Positions 9,969 through 19,457 are shown, counted from the stretch's first letter. The stretch: 64,000 bases of DNA from Maritalea mobilis (GCF_019800885.1 NZ_JAHVKE010000001.1:1-64000), one strand, 5' to 3'. Program-made: numbers and translations. Notes: a model not told the origin generated them from the letters alone.

Positions 9969-11471
9969 ATGAACGCATTTGGCAGCGCGGACCGCTTGGT
10001 TGAAACCCTTTCACGCCCACGGGCGCAATCGGATACGCGTGCACCCTGCGACAACCGCAAGTCCCTTATCCTCGTTGCCGTTCTGGCGGGCGGCTTCGCG
10101 GCACCGGCTGTCGCGCAGGACGATGATCCCTGGCTGCTCTACGACGAGAATGGCACCACGGTGCGCGCGACGCTGCAATTCGGGGCCAATCTGGTCAGCG
10201 AGGCCAACCTGTTCTGGAACCTGTCGGAGTTTGCCGCGCCCACATCCGGGTTCGATCCGGACACAACATGGTTGGAGCTTTACGTCACGCCGGGTCTGGA
10301 GTTCGAAACGACCTTCGATGGCGGCAACCAGCTCTACGGGCGGATTTCGGCGGTGGGGTCCTACACGCAGGGGACCGATGCCTTCGATACCGGGGACACC
10401 GGCCGTTTCACGCTTGAAGAAAGCTATGTCGGGTTCAGGACGGCCTTCGCGGATGGGGCCGAGCTTGATCTTTCCTTCGGCGCGCGGTCACTACGCCTCG
10501 GCACCGGGATGTTGATCTCGGACGGGGCGTCGGATGGGTTCGACCGCGGCGCGCTGAAATTCGGCCCCAGGCGGGCCTGGGAAATCGCGGCGATCGCCGA
10601 GCTGTCGTGGGACGACTACACCGGCACGCTGTTCTACATCGATCCGCGCGAACATGACGACAGCGACAATGGCAACGCGCTGGCGGGTCTCGATTTTCGC
10701 TACGATGACCCGGCGGGCGGATATCTGGGTCTGACCTATGTCAGCGTTCTGGAATCCGACGCGCCCTATCCGCGCGTTGATCCAGTCACCGGTTTGGATA
10801 TCGTTCCGGGGGCGCGAGAGGGCACGAACACCCTAGCGCTCTATGCCCGCAGCAATCCGTTCGAGGGCGCGCTGGAAAACGTCTTTCTGACGGGTGATCT
10901 GGCCTACCAGTGGAACGACAGCATCGACCTGTCCGCCTGGGCCGGTCGTGTGCAGGTCGGCTACACCTTTGCCGATGCGGCGTGGTCGCCGACCCTGACA
11001 TACAGCTACCAGAGTTTCTCGGGCGATGACCCGAACACTTCGGCGCTCGAACGGTTCGACCCGCTGTATTACGACGGCTCTCCCAGTGCTTGGGCGACCG
11101 GGTCGAAATCGGCGATGGTCTTCATCAACTCGAACGTCCGGTCGCACAATCTGTCGTTGTCCTTGCAGCCGACCGACCGTGACACCTTCACCTTCCGTTA
11201 CGCCCATGTTCGGGCCAACGAGTTGGGCAGCCCGGTGCAATTCGGCCAGGCCACGCGTCCCGGGGCAGGCGGGGGCCTTTTGCAAACCGGCGTGAGTGAC
11301 CCACATCTCTCGGACGATTTCTTTGTCGAGTATCGGCGTATCATCAATCGCAACACGTTCCTCTCGGCGGGCGTCAGTGTCGCCATCCCCGGTGAGGGCA
11401 TTCGAAACGTATTTCCAGGGTCGGACCCCAACTGGGTGGGAGGTTTTCTGAATGTCGTCTACAATTTCTAA
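9969..11471 (+). CDS. Outer-membrane porin, alginate-export-like beta-barrel
   Basis: A 500-residue exported protein: a rather long basic N-region, then LILVAVLAGGFAAPAVAQ as signal peptide. The rest is alternating beta strands rich in aromatic residues, ending in VVYNF with the terminal phenylalanine that outer-membrane barrels use for insertion. The fold resembles the alginate-export/OprD-like barrels that carry anionic or small organic molecules. Its last 20 bases overlap the start of the serine hydrolase, so the two are made together; the barrel may admit the hydrolase's substrate or release its product. The translated N-terminus may begin later than annotated, but no better start is in frame. 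Confidence 0.75.
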   Translation: MNAFGSADRLVETLSRPRAQSDTRAPCDNRKSLILVAVLAGGFAAPAVAQDDDPWLLYDENGTTVRATLQFGANLVSEANLFWNLSEFAAPTSGFDPDTTWLELYVTPGLEFETTFDGGNQLYGRISAVGSYTQGTDAFDTGDTGRFTLEESYVGFRTAFADGAELDLSFGARSLRLGTGMLISDGASDGFDRGALKFGPRRAWEIAAIAELSWDDYTGTLFYIDPREHDDSDNGNALAGLDFRYDDPAGGYLGLTYVSVLESDAPYPRVDPVTGLDIVPGAREGTNTLALYARSNPFEGALENVFLTGDLAYQWNDSIDLSAWAGRVQVGYTFADAAWSPTLTYSYQSFSGDDPNTSALERFDPLYYDGSPSAWATGSKSAMVFINSNVRSHNLSLSLQPTDRDTFTFRYAHVRANELGSPVQFGQATRPGAGGGLLQTGVSDPHLSDDFFVEYRRIINRNTFLSAGVSVAIPGEGIRNVFPGSDPNWVGGFLNVVYNF

Positions 11472-12792
11472 GGTCGGCGCGCTGGCGCTTGGGGGGCTTG
11501 TCGGCCTTTCCCTGCTGGCTCAGGATGCGCATGCACAGGCCACGGGGTTTCCGTCGGCCCAGGAAAGCGACCCCGCCGCGATCGGCTGGATGGAGGGGTT
11601 CCCCCCGCCGCCCGAGTTGCGGATCACCAATCCCGACTCTGTGTTTTTCAGCTTTCCCCGGCTGCGCTGGTCCGTCTGCCATTTGCGGGAATTCCTGCCG
11701 ACCGAGCAGGTCAGCCGTGGCCTCGGCGCGCCCATCCCGTTCGAGTATGCGCTGGATGACGGCATCGACGCCGTCACCTTCATGCCGCTCCGCGGAGAGG
11801 AAGAGATGACGTGGGAGGAGTCGCTCTACGCTAACTACACTGACGGCATGTTGATCCTGCACCAAGGGCGGATTGTCTACGAGCGCTACTTCGGCTGCAT
11901 GGATGAAGCTGCCCAGCACGCGGCCATGTCGATGACCAAGTCGTTCACGGGCACGCTGGCCGAGATGCTGGTGGCCGAGGGCACGTTGGACGATACCGCT
12001 TTGGTCAGCGAGATCATCCCCGAGCTCGAGGTCAGCGCCTTTGGATCGGCCACCGTTCGGCAGGTCATGGACATGACCACCGCCTTCGAGTTCAGCGAAG
12101 ATTACGGTGACCCGAACGCAGCGATCTGGGTCTACAACGCGGCGGCCAGCCCCTTCCCGCGAGACGAGGGTTACGACGGACCGAACGGATATTTCGAGTT
12201 CCTACAGACGGTTGGCCCCGATCCCGAGGGCATCCAGCATGGCGAGGAATTCCACTACCGCACGCCGAATTCCGACGTGCTGGGTTGGATCGTGTCGCGC
12301 GTGTCGGGCATGGAAGTGACCGAACTTCTGTCCGATCGGATCTGGAGTCGCATGGGCGCCGAGCAAGACGCCTACATGACCGTCGATGGCCTGGGCACCC
12401 CGTTTGCCGGGGGTGGCCTTTCGGCCGGCCTGCGCGATCTGGGGCGTTTCGGGCAGATCATGCTGAACGGTGGCGAATGGCACGGCGAACAGATCGTGCC
12501 CGAAGCAGCGGTCGAGAGTATCCGCGCCGGCGGAAACCTCGATGACTTCGCGGCAGCCGGATACGCCGATCTGGCCGGCGGCAGCTATCGCGGACAGTGG
12601 TGGATCTTCAACAACGACCACGGCGCCTTCGCCGCGCGTGGCGTGCATGGCCAGACCATCTATATCGACCCGACCGCCGAGATGGTCATCGTCCGGTTTT
12701 CGTCCTTCCCGATCGCCTTCAACAGCCGCATCGACCCAACCTCGCTGCCCGCCTACCAGGCGGTGGCCGAATACCTGATGGAACAGGACTAA
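11452..12792 (+). CDS. Secreted serine hydrolase, class C beta-lactamase family
   Basis: A 446-residue periplasmic or secreted enzyme with a cleavable signal (LALGGLVGLSLLAQDAHA). The catalytic serine and lysine are in SMTK at residues 160-163, followed by the FHYRTPNSDVLGW segment typical of the 6-aminohexanoate-dimer-hydrolase/EstB branch and a late HGQTIYIDP in place of the KTG box. Members cleave amide or ester bonds of small molecules or oligomers; the substrate here is unknown. A strong GGGAGG lies upstream of the start inside the porin gene. A terminator follows, so this is the end of the two-gene operon. Confidence 0.85.
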   Translation: MSSTISKVGALALGGLVGLSLLAQDAHAQATGFPSAQESDPAAIGWMEGFPPPPELRITNPDSVFFSFPRLRWSVCHLREFLPTEQVSRGLGAPIPFEYALDDGIDAVTFMPLRGEEEMTWEESLYANYTDGMLILHQGRIVYERYFGCMDEAAQHAAMSMTKSFTGTLAEMLVAEGTLDDTALVSEIIPELEVSAFGSATVRQVMDMTTAFEFSEDYGDPNAAIWVYNAAASPFPRDEGYDGPNGYFEFLQTVGPDPEGIQHGEEFHYRTPNSDVLGWIVSRVSGMEVTELLSDRIWSRMGAEQDAYMTVDGLGTPFAGGGLSAGLRDLGRFGQIMLNGGEWHGEQIVPEAAVESIRAGGNLDDFAAAGYADLAGGSYRGQWWIFNNDHGAFAARGVHGQTIYIDPTAEMVIVRFSSFPIAFNSRIDPTSLPAYQAVAEYLMEQD

Positions 12793-12815
12793 GCTCTTCT
12801 TCAAACGGGAACAGC

Positions 12816-12851
12816 GGGCCAGCGACCTTCTGCGCTGGCCCTTCTTCTTTG
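12816..12851 (+). terminator. Intrinsic terminator of porin/hydrolase operon
   Basis: GGGCCAGCG and CGCTGGCCC form a perfect nine-base stem with an eight-base loop, followed by TTCTTCTTT. It lies 23 bases after the hydrolase stop codon. Confidence 0.8.
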
Positions 12852-13031
12852 TGGGTTTGAACGAGCTGCTCAGTGTGCGAGGCGATTTTTTGCCTTGCCA
12901 GAATGCCACAAGAACCACGCGTGCGCGGCATGCGAAGGGGGCAGTGCAGCATCCGACGGACTTGAGACTGTCCGTAATGGGCTGGAAGGGTCGGGGCTCC
13001 ATTCGTCGCTCCGAGCGTGCAGCCCAACACT

Positions 13032-13994
13032 TCACCGATAAGTGCGCAGCTCCATCGGGGTGCTCTCGATCTTGTCTTTCAGCATTTGCAGCATGATCTG
13101 CTCGGCCCGGTTCAATTTCGATCGCGGGTTCCAAACAAGATGGACGTCGATGGCAGGCAAGTCGTCATAGGGAGGCACCTGCCAGATCTCGCCCGCCGCC
13201 ACGTCGCGTGCGGCCACGTGCAGCGGCAGCGGGCCGACACCCAGGCCCGCGATGATCATGCGACGGACTTCTTCGAGGTGGCTCGAGGTGCCGACGATAT
13301 GATCCTCGAGGTCCGAGGCCGCGCGCATCAGGGCGACGGGTTTCAAGACATCCTGTAGCCGGTCGGTCTGGAAACTCACGGACGCCAGCCCCTTGAGATC
13401 CGTGCGGGTCAGATCGGTGCGCCCGAACAAGGGATGCGGCGGCCCGCAGAACAACCCGAAAAATTCGCGATAGAGGCGGCGGTATTCCAGTTTAGGGTTC
13501 CTGTCGCGCACGAGGCAAATGGCGAAGGACGCCGCGCGCGCTTCGACCGCCGCCAGTGCCGCGCTGCTGGTCATCACGTCGATCTGGAACGTCGCCGAGG
13601 GGTGGGCGGCGTGGAACTCGGCTAGGGCGGAATCCAGCAAGGGGCAGACCACGTGCGAGGCGACGGTCATCCGAACGTGGCCCCGCACCTCGTCGGTCGT
13701 TTCGCGCAACACCGTCGCCAGCCGCAGAACGGCACCCTGGATATCCAGCGCCTCGGCATAGAGCAACTCGCCCGCCTCGGTCAGGTCGAACCGGCCCGGC
13801 GCGCGATCGATCAGGCGGCGACCGATCTGGTCTTCCAGCCGTTTGAGCGCCGACGAGACCGAAGGTTGCTGTAATCGTAGCTTCCTGGCGCCGTCGGTGA
13901 TCGATTTCGACTGCGCCAGCACCACGAAGGTGTGGAGCAGGTTCCAGTCGAGGTCGCGCAGCACGCGATGGGCGGATCTGGTGTCGGGGCGCAT
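13032..13994 (-). CDS. LysR-family transcriptional regulator
   Basis: A 320-residue regulator with an N-terminal winged HTH (LHTFVVLAQSKSITDGARKL, then PSVSSALKRLE) and a periplasmic-binding-like effector domain from about residue 95. It is divergent from the polyamine-type ABC operon with about 98 bases between, and a perfect inverted repeat lies five bases before its start codon. It is probably the operon's regulator and represses itself by covering its own translation start region. The inducer would be the imported compound or a breakdown product. Confidence 0.88.
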   Translation of the reverse strand: MRPDTRSAHRVLRDLDWNLLHTFVVLAQSKSITDGARKLRLQQPSVSSALKRLEDQIGRRLIDRAPGRFDLTEAGELLYAEALDIQGAVLRLATVLRETTDEVRGHVRMTVASHVVCPLLDSALAEFHAAHPSATFQIDVMTSSAALAAVEARAASFAICLVRDRNPKLEYRRLYREFFGLFCGPPHPLFGRTDLTRTDLKGLASVSFQTDRLQDVLKPVALMRAASDLEDHIVGTSSHLEEVRRMIIAGLGVGPLPLHVAARDVAAGEIWQVPPYDDLPAIDVHLVWNPRSKLNRAEQIMLQMLKDKIESTPMELRTYR

Positions 13995-13998
13995 GGGG

Positions 13999-14015
13999 TA
14001 TTGATAACATCAATA
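13999..14015. promoter_or_regulatory. Probable LysR operator
   Basis: TATTGATAACATCAATA is a perfect inverted repeat with seven-base arms and a three-base centre. It contains the T-N11-A layout of LysR sites and lies in the divergent region between the regulator and the ABC operon, close to the regulator's start. Confidence 0.6.
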
Positions 14016-14064
14016 GTCAGAATACCAATTAACTATTTGAGGAATAGGTCAGACATTCTCATCC

Positions 14065-14088
14065 TTCCCCCCGAACGCCACGGGGGAA
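14065..14088 (+). promoter_or_regulatory. Hairpin overlapping the ribosome site of the ABC operon
   Basis: TTCCCCC (14065-14071) can pair with GGGGGAA (14082-14088). The GGGGGA half is the Shine-Dalgarno sequence of the first permease, which starts at 14093. Pairing would hide it, so translation of the operon may be tuned by this structure or by a factor that opens it. Confidence 0.4.
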
Positions 14089-14092
14089 ATGA

Positions 14093-14959
14093 ATGTCGAT
14101 CGAGGCCCGCGAAGCACGTCAGCCCTGGATCCTGCTGTCGCCAAGCCTGACGGCGATCACGCTGCTTCTGTTCGTGCCGCTCCTGTTCATCCTGGTCTAT
14201 TCGTTCTGGCTGCGAACGGCCGTGGGCGATGTGGAACCTGCCTTCTCGCTGGAAAACTGGCGCGATGCGGTCACTGACCCGTTCTATCGCGACATCCTGC
14301 TCAACACGCTCAAGATCGCGGCTATCACCACGGTGGTTTGCGCCCTGATGGGCTATCCGGCGGCCTATTTCATCGCCCGGGCGCGCGGCAACAAGGCGTT
14401 TCTGCTGCTGTTGCTGATGCTGCCCTTCTGGATCAGCTACATCATCCGCACGATGAGCTGGATCTACATCCTCGGCACGTCCGGGGCGCTGAACACCACG
14501 CTGCTTTGGCTGGGCCTGATCGATGAGCCGATCCAGATGCTCTATAACGAGACGACCGTGATCCTCGGCCTGGTGCATTTCCTGCTGCCGTTCATGGTGC
14601 TCAACGTCTATGTCAGCCTCGAAGGGATCGACCGCACGCTTGAAGATGCGGCCGGGTCGCTGGGTGCCACCAAGTGGCAATCCTTCCTTCAGGTCGTCCT
14701 GCCCCTGTCGCTCCCCGGTCTCGCCGCCGGCAGCCTCCTGTGCTTCGTGCTGGGGGCGGGCACCTACATCACCCCGGCCGTTCTGGGCGGGCCGCGCGAT
14801 GCCATGTTCGCCAATCTCGTGTTCGAGGCGATCATCACGCAGCTCAACTGGCCGCTTGGGGCGACGCTGTCGCTGCTCCTGCTGGCGGTGCTGGGCACGC
14901 TGGTGATGGTCTACAACCACTTCCTCGGCCTCGGTCAGTTGATGAAGGGGTTGAGCTGA
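14093..14959 (+). CDS. ABC transporter permease, PotB-like
   Basis: A 288-residue inner-membrane permease with a first hydrophobic segment at about 20-40 and further segments to the C-terminus. The cytoplasmic EAA loop reads LEDAAGSLGATKWQSFLQVV at about residues 185-205, which docks on the ATPase. Similarity is to the spermidine/putrescine/opine importer group. It is the first gene of an eight-gene run; its stop TGA shares a base with the next ATG. Confidence 0.87.
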   Translation: MSIEAREARQPWILLSPSLTAITLLLFVPLLFILVYSFWLRTAVGDVEPAFSLENWRDAVTDPFYRDILLNTLKIAAITTVVCALMGYPAAYFIARARGNKAFLLLLLMLPFWISYIIRTMSWIYILGTSGALNTTLLWLGLIDEPIQMLYNETTVILGLVHFLLPFMVLNVYVSLEGIDRTLEDAAGSLGATKWQSFLQVVLPLSLPGLAAGSLLCFVLGAGTYITPAVLGGPRDAMFANLVFEAIITQLNWPLGATLSLLLLAVLGTLVMVYNHFLGLGQLMKGLS

Positions 14960-15756
14960 TGGGATGGCGCGCGATCCAGATCTGGACCGTCCTGGTCTAC
15001 CTGTTCATGTTCCTGCCCATCGTCGTGGTGGTGCTGCTCAGCTTCAACGACAGCCAGTTCGGCAGCTTTCCGATGACAGGCGTCTCGCTGCGCTGGTTCG
15101 AGGAACTCTTCCAGAACGAGGCGATCCTGCGCGCGCTGCGCACCTCGCTGATCCTCGGGCTGCTGACAGCGTTGATCTCGACCACGCTGGGCGTTTTGGC
15201 CAGCCTTGCGCTGGTGCGCTACAACGTGCCGTTCCGCAACGCCATCTCGACGGTGCTGATCGCGCCGATCCTCGTCCCCGAGGTGGTGCTGGCCGTCGCG
15301 CTGCTGCTGTTCCTGCAATTCCTCGGCGTCCACAAAAGTTTTACCCTGCTTCTGCTGGGTCACGTGATCTTCACCCTGCCATTCGTCATCCTCGTCGTGC
15401 AGGCGCGCCTGATGGGCATTCGCCGCGACGTGGAAGAGGCCGCGATGAGCCTTGGCGCTTCGCCGGTCCAGACGTTCTTTTCCATCACCTTGCCGCTGCT
15501 GACGCCGGCGGTGGCGGCCGGGGCGCTTTTCGCCTTCACCATCAGCTTCGATGACATCACCGGCACGCTGTTCTGGAAACCGGGGGGCGTCGAAACGGTG
15601 CCCACCCAGATCTTCGCCATGCTCCGCAACTCGATCTCGCCCGAGATCAACGCGCTGGGCTCCCTCATGATCATGATCACCGCAGGGTTGCCCATTCTCG
15701 GCATGGCGATTTCGCGCTGGCTGTCCGTCCGCAAGAGCCGGCAGCAGGCCAAGTAA
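14959..15756 (+). CDS. ABC transporter permease, PotC-like
   Basis: A 265-residue second permease. It opens with a membrane segment (WTVLVYLFMFLPIVVVVLL) and the conserved SFNDSQFGSFP that marks PotC-type proteins; the EAA loop is VEEAAMSLGASPVQTFFSIT. It pairs with the preceding permease to form the channel. The start overlaps the upstream stop (TGATG), which enforces balanced synthesis. Confidence 0.87.
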   Translation: MGWRAIQIWTVLVYLFMFLPIVVVVLLSFNDSQFGSFPMTGVSLRWFEELFQNEAILRALRTSLILGLLTALISTTLGVLASLALVRYNVPFRNAISTVLIAPILVPEVVLAVALLLFLQFLGVHKSFTLLLLGHVIFTLPFVILVVQARLMGIRRDVEEAAMSLGASPVQTFFSITLPLLTPAVAAGALFAFTISFDDITGTLFWKPGGVETVPTQIFAMLRNSISPEINALGSLMIMITAGLPILGMAISRWLSVRKSRQQAK

Positions 15757-15795
15757 CCACAAGACCAAGGACCCAAACCCAGGGAGTTTGACGAC

Positions 15796-16938
15796 ATGGA
15801 CAACACCACTCGCTATCAGCGCCTGCTCGAGCGCTATCGCAACGGAGATCTGGATCGCCGCAGTTTCCTCGGCCTGATCGGGGCCGCGGGCCTTGCCTAT
15901 GGCGTGCAAACACCCTTTGCGCGCTACGCCCGCGCACAAGAGGTCAGCCAGGTTCGGTTTGACGGTTGGGGCGGCATCGTCTCGGAAGCCTTCCGCGAGC
16001 ATGCCTTCGGGCCCTATACTGCGGCGACCGGCATCGAGGTGGTCGACGGCACCTTCGGCGGCGGCGACGAATACCTCGCCCGCGTGCGCACCAGCCAGCC
16101 GGGTGAGTTCAACATCGCCCACCTTTCAGGCGTGTTCGACTACGCGCGCTACCACAATCTCGGGCTTTCGGTCGAATTGAACGAGGACAATATCCCGAAC
16201 CTCGGCCTTGTGATCCCGGCGCTCAGCGATGCGTTCCGTTCGATCAGCGGCGGGCCGCTCTCCTGCGTGCCCTACGACTACGGCACCACCGGCATCGCCT
16301 ATAACCGCGCCTATATCTCGGACGAGGAAGCGCAGGAGCAGGGGGCCAACCTGCTGATCAACGCCGCCTATGAGGGCAAGATCGGCGGTTGGAACGACTG
16401 GCGCACGCGTATCTGGTATGGGGCGCTGCAAACCGGGCAGGACCCCAACAATATCGAAGACATCGAGGCCGTCTGGAACGCCGTGCGCGAGCATCGCGAC
16501 CTCGCGCTGCGCTACTGGACGTCCGGGGCCGAATTGATGAGCCTTCTGGCCGAAGAGGAGATCTACGTGACCGAGGGCTGGTCCGGCCGCATCTACGCGT
16601 TGCAGGAGCAGGGCCACGATATCGGTTACATCGATCCGCCCAACGGCTTCGGCTGGCAGGAATGCCTCTTCGTGATCGCCGGATCGCCGATGGAAGCGTG
16701 CGAGGAACTGCTGAACTTCATGCTGGAGCCCGAAACCTCCATCGCCGTGGCCGAGGGGCAGAACTACCCGCCCGCACTCGACCCGACACAGGTGGATCTT
16801 GGCGACAAGATCCCGACGCTGCCCGCCTTCGACCCAACCGGCACGCTGGACGGCCTGACCTTCGCCGTGCCGGATTACTGGAACGGCAACGAACAGGACT
16901 GGTCCGAGACCTTCAGCCGCGTCGCACGCGGGTACTGA
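15796..16938 (+). CDS. Substrate-binding protein of polyamine-type ABC importer
   Basis: A 380-residue periplasmic binding protein. The N-terminus has a twin-arginine signal (DRRSFLGLIGAAGLAYG) with the cleavage region near ARYARAQ, so it is probably exported folded by Tat. The mature part resembles PotD/PotF proteins: VRFDGWGGIVSEAFREH starts the first lobe, and GTTGIAYNR and the Y-I-D-P region lie in the hinge area. Its ligand would be a polyamine or another cationic amine, to judge from family and neighbours. It is separated by 39 bases from the permease and has GGGAG upstream. Confidence 0.85.
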   Translation: MDNTTRYQRLLERYRNGDLDRRSFLGLIGAAGLAYGVQTPFARYARAQEVSQVRFDGWGGIVSEAFREHAFGPYTAATGIEVVDGTFGGGDEYLARVRTSQPGEFNIAHLSGVFDYARYHNLGLSVELNEDNIPNLGLVIPALSDAFRSISGGPLSCVPYDYGTTGIAYNRAYISDEEAQEQGANLLINAAYEGKIGGWNDWRTRIWYGALQTGQDPNNIEDIEAVWNAVREHRDLALRYWTSGAELMSLLAEEEIYVTEGWSGRIYALQEQGHDIGYIDPPNGFGWQECLFVIAGSPMEACEELLNFMLEPETSIAVAEGQNYPPALDPTQVDLGDKIPTLPAFDPTGTLDGLTFAVPDYWNGNEQDWSETFSRVARGY

Positions 16939-17009
16939 CGACACCCATTCGAAATCGGGCGGCCCCACCCACGGGGCCGCCCCCGTCCCGCCAGCCGGAG
17001 ATCGCCCCC

Positions 17010-18092
17010 GTGAGCGCCGTCACCCTGACCAATATCGAAAAGAAATTCGGCACCTTCACCGCCGTTCACCCGATGTCGCTGGAGATCCCCGAAGGCGAAT
17101 TCGTGACCCTGCTGGGGCCGTCCGGCTGCGGCAAGACGACGACGTTGCGCATGATCGCCGGGCTGCTCGACCCGAGTGCGGGCGAGATCACCATCAAGGG
17201 TCGGCAGGTGAACCGCCTGCCGATCCACAAGCGCAACCTCGGGATCGTGTTCCAGAACTACGCGCTGTTTCCGCACAAGACGATCGCCGATAATGTGGGC
17301 TTCGGCCTGCGCTATCGCAACGTGTCCAAAGCCGACGCCGTCCGCCGCGTGCAAGAGGCGCTGGACCTCGTGCAACTGCCCGATGTGGGCGACCGCTATC
17401 CTTCGGCCCTTTCGGGCGGGCAGCAGCAGCGTATCGCGCTGGCCCGCGCCATCGTCATCGAACCCGACGTTCTGCTTCTGGACGAACCGTTGTCGGCGCT
17501 CGACGCCAACCTGCGCGAGGATATGCGGGTCGAACTCAAGCGCATCCAGCACCGCATCGGCGTCACCTCGATCTTCGTCACCCACGACCAGGCGGAGGCG
17601 CTGGCCATGTCCGACCAGATCGTCGTCATGTCCGATGGCCGCGTCGAACAGGTCGGCCCCCCGGAAGAGGTCTACAACGCCCCGGCCAGCGAATTCGTCG
17701 CCAATTTCCTCGGCGCCTCCAACATCCTGCCCGCCGAATGCACCTCGCGCGCGAACGGCGCGGCCCTGCTGGAGGCCGAGGTATTCGGCCCCGTTCCCGT
17801 CCCGGCCGAGAAAGCGCCCAATATCGGTGGGGCGGGGCCCGCCAAGCTGGTCCTGCGCGCCGAGAAGCTGCAGCTCGCACCCCCCGGTCCCACGCCCGAG
17901 GGCCACATCGGCGGCGAGGCGACCGTCGAGACCGTCGATTACCAGGGCCAGGCCGTGCGCTATTTCGTGCGCACCCCGGATGGTCGCCAGTTGCAGGCGA
18001 TCAACATGATCGACGAGCATCCATTCAACGAAGGCGACAACGTGCAGATCCGGTTCCGCCCCCGCGACTGCGCCGCCTTGCCGGGGGCATAA
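17010..18092 (+). CDS. ABC transporter ATPase, PotA-like
   Basis: A 360-residue ATPase. Walker A is GPSGCGKTTT at about 38-47, the signature is LSGGQQQRIALARA, Walker B is VLLLDEPLSALD and the switch histidine is in VTHDQAEA. A C-terminal TOBE region (about 280-360) is typical of the CUT1/polyamine subgroup. The GTG start at 17010 has GGAG nine bases upstream and matches where the family begins; the frame is open further upstream without coding character. It completes the importer and lies four bases before the aminotransferase gene. Confidence 0.9.
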   Translation: MSAVTLTNIEKKFGTFTAVHPMSLEIPEGEFVTLLGPSGCGKTTTLRMIAGLLDPSAGEITIKGRQVNRLPIHKRNLGIVFQNYALFPHKTIADNVGFGLRYRNVSKADAVRRVQEALDLVQLPDVGDRYPSALSGGQQQRIALARAIVIEPDVLLLDEPLSALDANLREDMRVELKRIQHRIGVTSIFVTHDQAEALAMSDQIVVMSDGRVEQVGPPEEVYNAPASEFVANFLGASNILPAECTSRANGAALLEAEVFGPVPVPAEKAPNIGGAGPAKLVLRAEKLQLAPPGPTPEGHIGGEATVETVDYQGQAVRYFVRTPDGRQLQAINMIDEHPFNEGDNVQIRFRPRDCAALPGA

Positions 18093-18096
18093 GGCC

Positions 18097-19449
18097 ATGT
18101 CTGAACGACCGAGTTTCCTGTTCTACCAAGGCCGCGGCCGCAAACCCGTGCTGGACCAGGCGCGCGGGATCTACATGTGGGACACCGACGGTAAGCGCTA
18201 TATCGACGGCTCCTCGGGCGCGATGGTCTGCAATATCGGCCATGGCAACGAGAACGTGCTGGCCGCCATGCGCGACCAGATGGATCGGGCGACTTTCGGC
18301 TACCGGCTCCATTTCGAGACCGAGGCCTCGGAACGCCTGGCTGCGCGCACGGCGGAGCTGACGCCCGAGGGGCTGGATCGCGTGTTCTTCGTCTCGGGCG
18401 GCTCCGAGGCGGTGGAAAGCGCGATGAAACTGGCGCGCCAGCACGCGCTGGCCACCGGGCAGGCGCAGCGTTGGAAGGTCATCAGCCGTGCGCCCTCCTA
18501 CCACGGCTGCACGCTCGGGGCGCTGGCCATTACCAGCTACGCGCCCCTGACCGCGCCCTTCGACCCCATGATGCGCGCCATGCCCAAGGTGCCTGCGCCG
18601 CGCGCCTATCTCGACGGGCTCGACCCCGAGGACGAGGCGACGGGCCTGCACTACGCCAACATGCTGGAGGAACGGATCCTCGAGGAAGGCCCGGAAACGG
18701 TGCTCGCCTTCTTCGTGGAGCCCGTCGGCGGGGCCTCGACCGGGGCGCTCGTGCCGCCCAGGGGCTACATGGAGCGGGTGCGCGAGATCTGCGACCATTA
18801 CGGCGTCCTGATGATCCTGGACGAGGTGATGACCGGGGCAGGGCGCACTGGCTGCTTTCTCGCCTCGGAACATTGGGGCATCACCCCCGACATCATCGTC
18901 CTGTCCAAGGGCTATGCCGCGGGCTATGTGCCGCTTGGTGCGATGGTGGCTCATACCCGCCTGGTCGAGCCTGTGCTGGACGAGGGCGGGTTCCAGCACG
19001 GCTTTACCTATGCCGGCAACCCGCTGGCCTGTGCCGCCGGGGCCGCCGTTCTGGAAGAGATCGAACGCCTCGGCCTCGTGGAAAACGCCGCGACCATGGG
19101 CGAGGCGTTGAAGGCCCGTCTTGAAACCCTGATGGACCGCTACCCGATCATCGGAGACGTGCGCGGCAAGGGGCTGCTTCTGGCCTTTGAATTCATGGCC
19201 GACCGCCGCAGCAAGGCCCCGCTGCCCTCCCATCTGCGCGCCTTCGACCGTTTCGTGCAGATCGCCTATGATCACGGGCTGATCGTCTATTCCCGCCGCA
19301 CGCGGGGCGGGGTGGATGGCGACCATGTCCTCGTCTGCCCGCCCATGATCGTGTCCGAGGCGCAGCTTGACGAGATCACCGGGCTTCTCGACCGATCGCT
19401 GGCGCAATTCATGGACGAGATCCGTCCGAACCTTCCCCGCAGCGCCTGA
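18097..19449 (+). CDS. Class III (omega) aminotransferase
   Basis: A 450-residue PLP enzyme of the class III family. The cofactor-binding elements are FFVSGGSEAVESA, the ring-stacking Y-H-G (SYHGCTLGA), the aspartate in LDEVMTGAGRTG (D242) and the Schiff-base lysine K271 in LSKGYAAGYVPLGA. Relatives move amino groups from polyamines, beta-amino acids or gamma-aminobutyrate to pyruvate. In this operon it is likely to convert an amine freed by the deacetylase, or a beta-amino acid, to an oxo compound for the next enzyme. Exact substrate cannot be read from sequence. Confidence 0.88.
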   Translation: MSERPSFLFYQGRGRKPVLDQARGIYMWDTDGKRYIDGSSGAMVCNIGHGNENVLAAMRDQMDRATFGYRLHFETEASERLAARTAELTPEGLDRVFFVSGGSEAVESAMKLARQHALATGQAQRWKVISRAPSYHGCTLGALAITSYAPLTAPFDPMMRAMPKVPAPRAYLDGLDPEDEATGLHYANMLEERILEEGPETVLAFFVEPVGGASTGALVPPRGYMERVREICDHYGVLMILDEVMTGAGRTGCFLASEHWGITPDIIVLSKGYAAGYVPLGAMVAHTRLVEPVLDEGGFQHGFTYAGNPLACAAGAAVLEEIERLGLVENAATMGEALKARLETLMDRYPIIGDVRGKGLLLAFEFMADRRSKAPLPSHLRAFDRFVQIAYDHGLIVYSRRTRGGVDGDHVLVCPPMIVSEAQLDEITGLLDRSLAQFMDEIRPNLPRSA

Positions 19450-19457
19450 CCTGTCCC

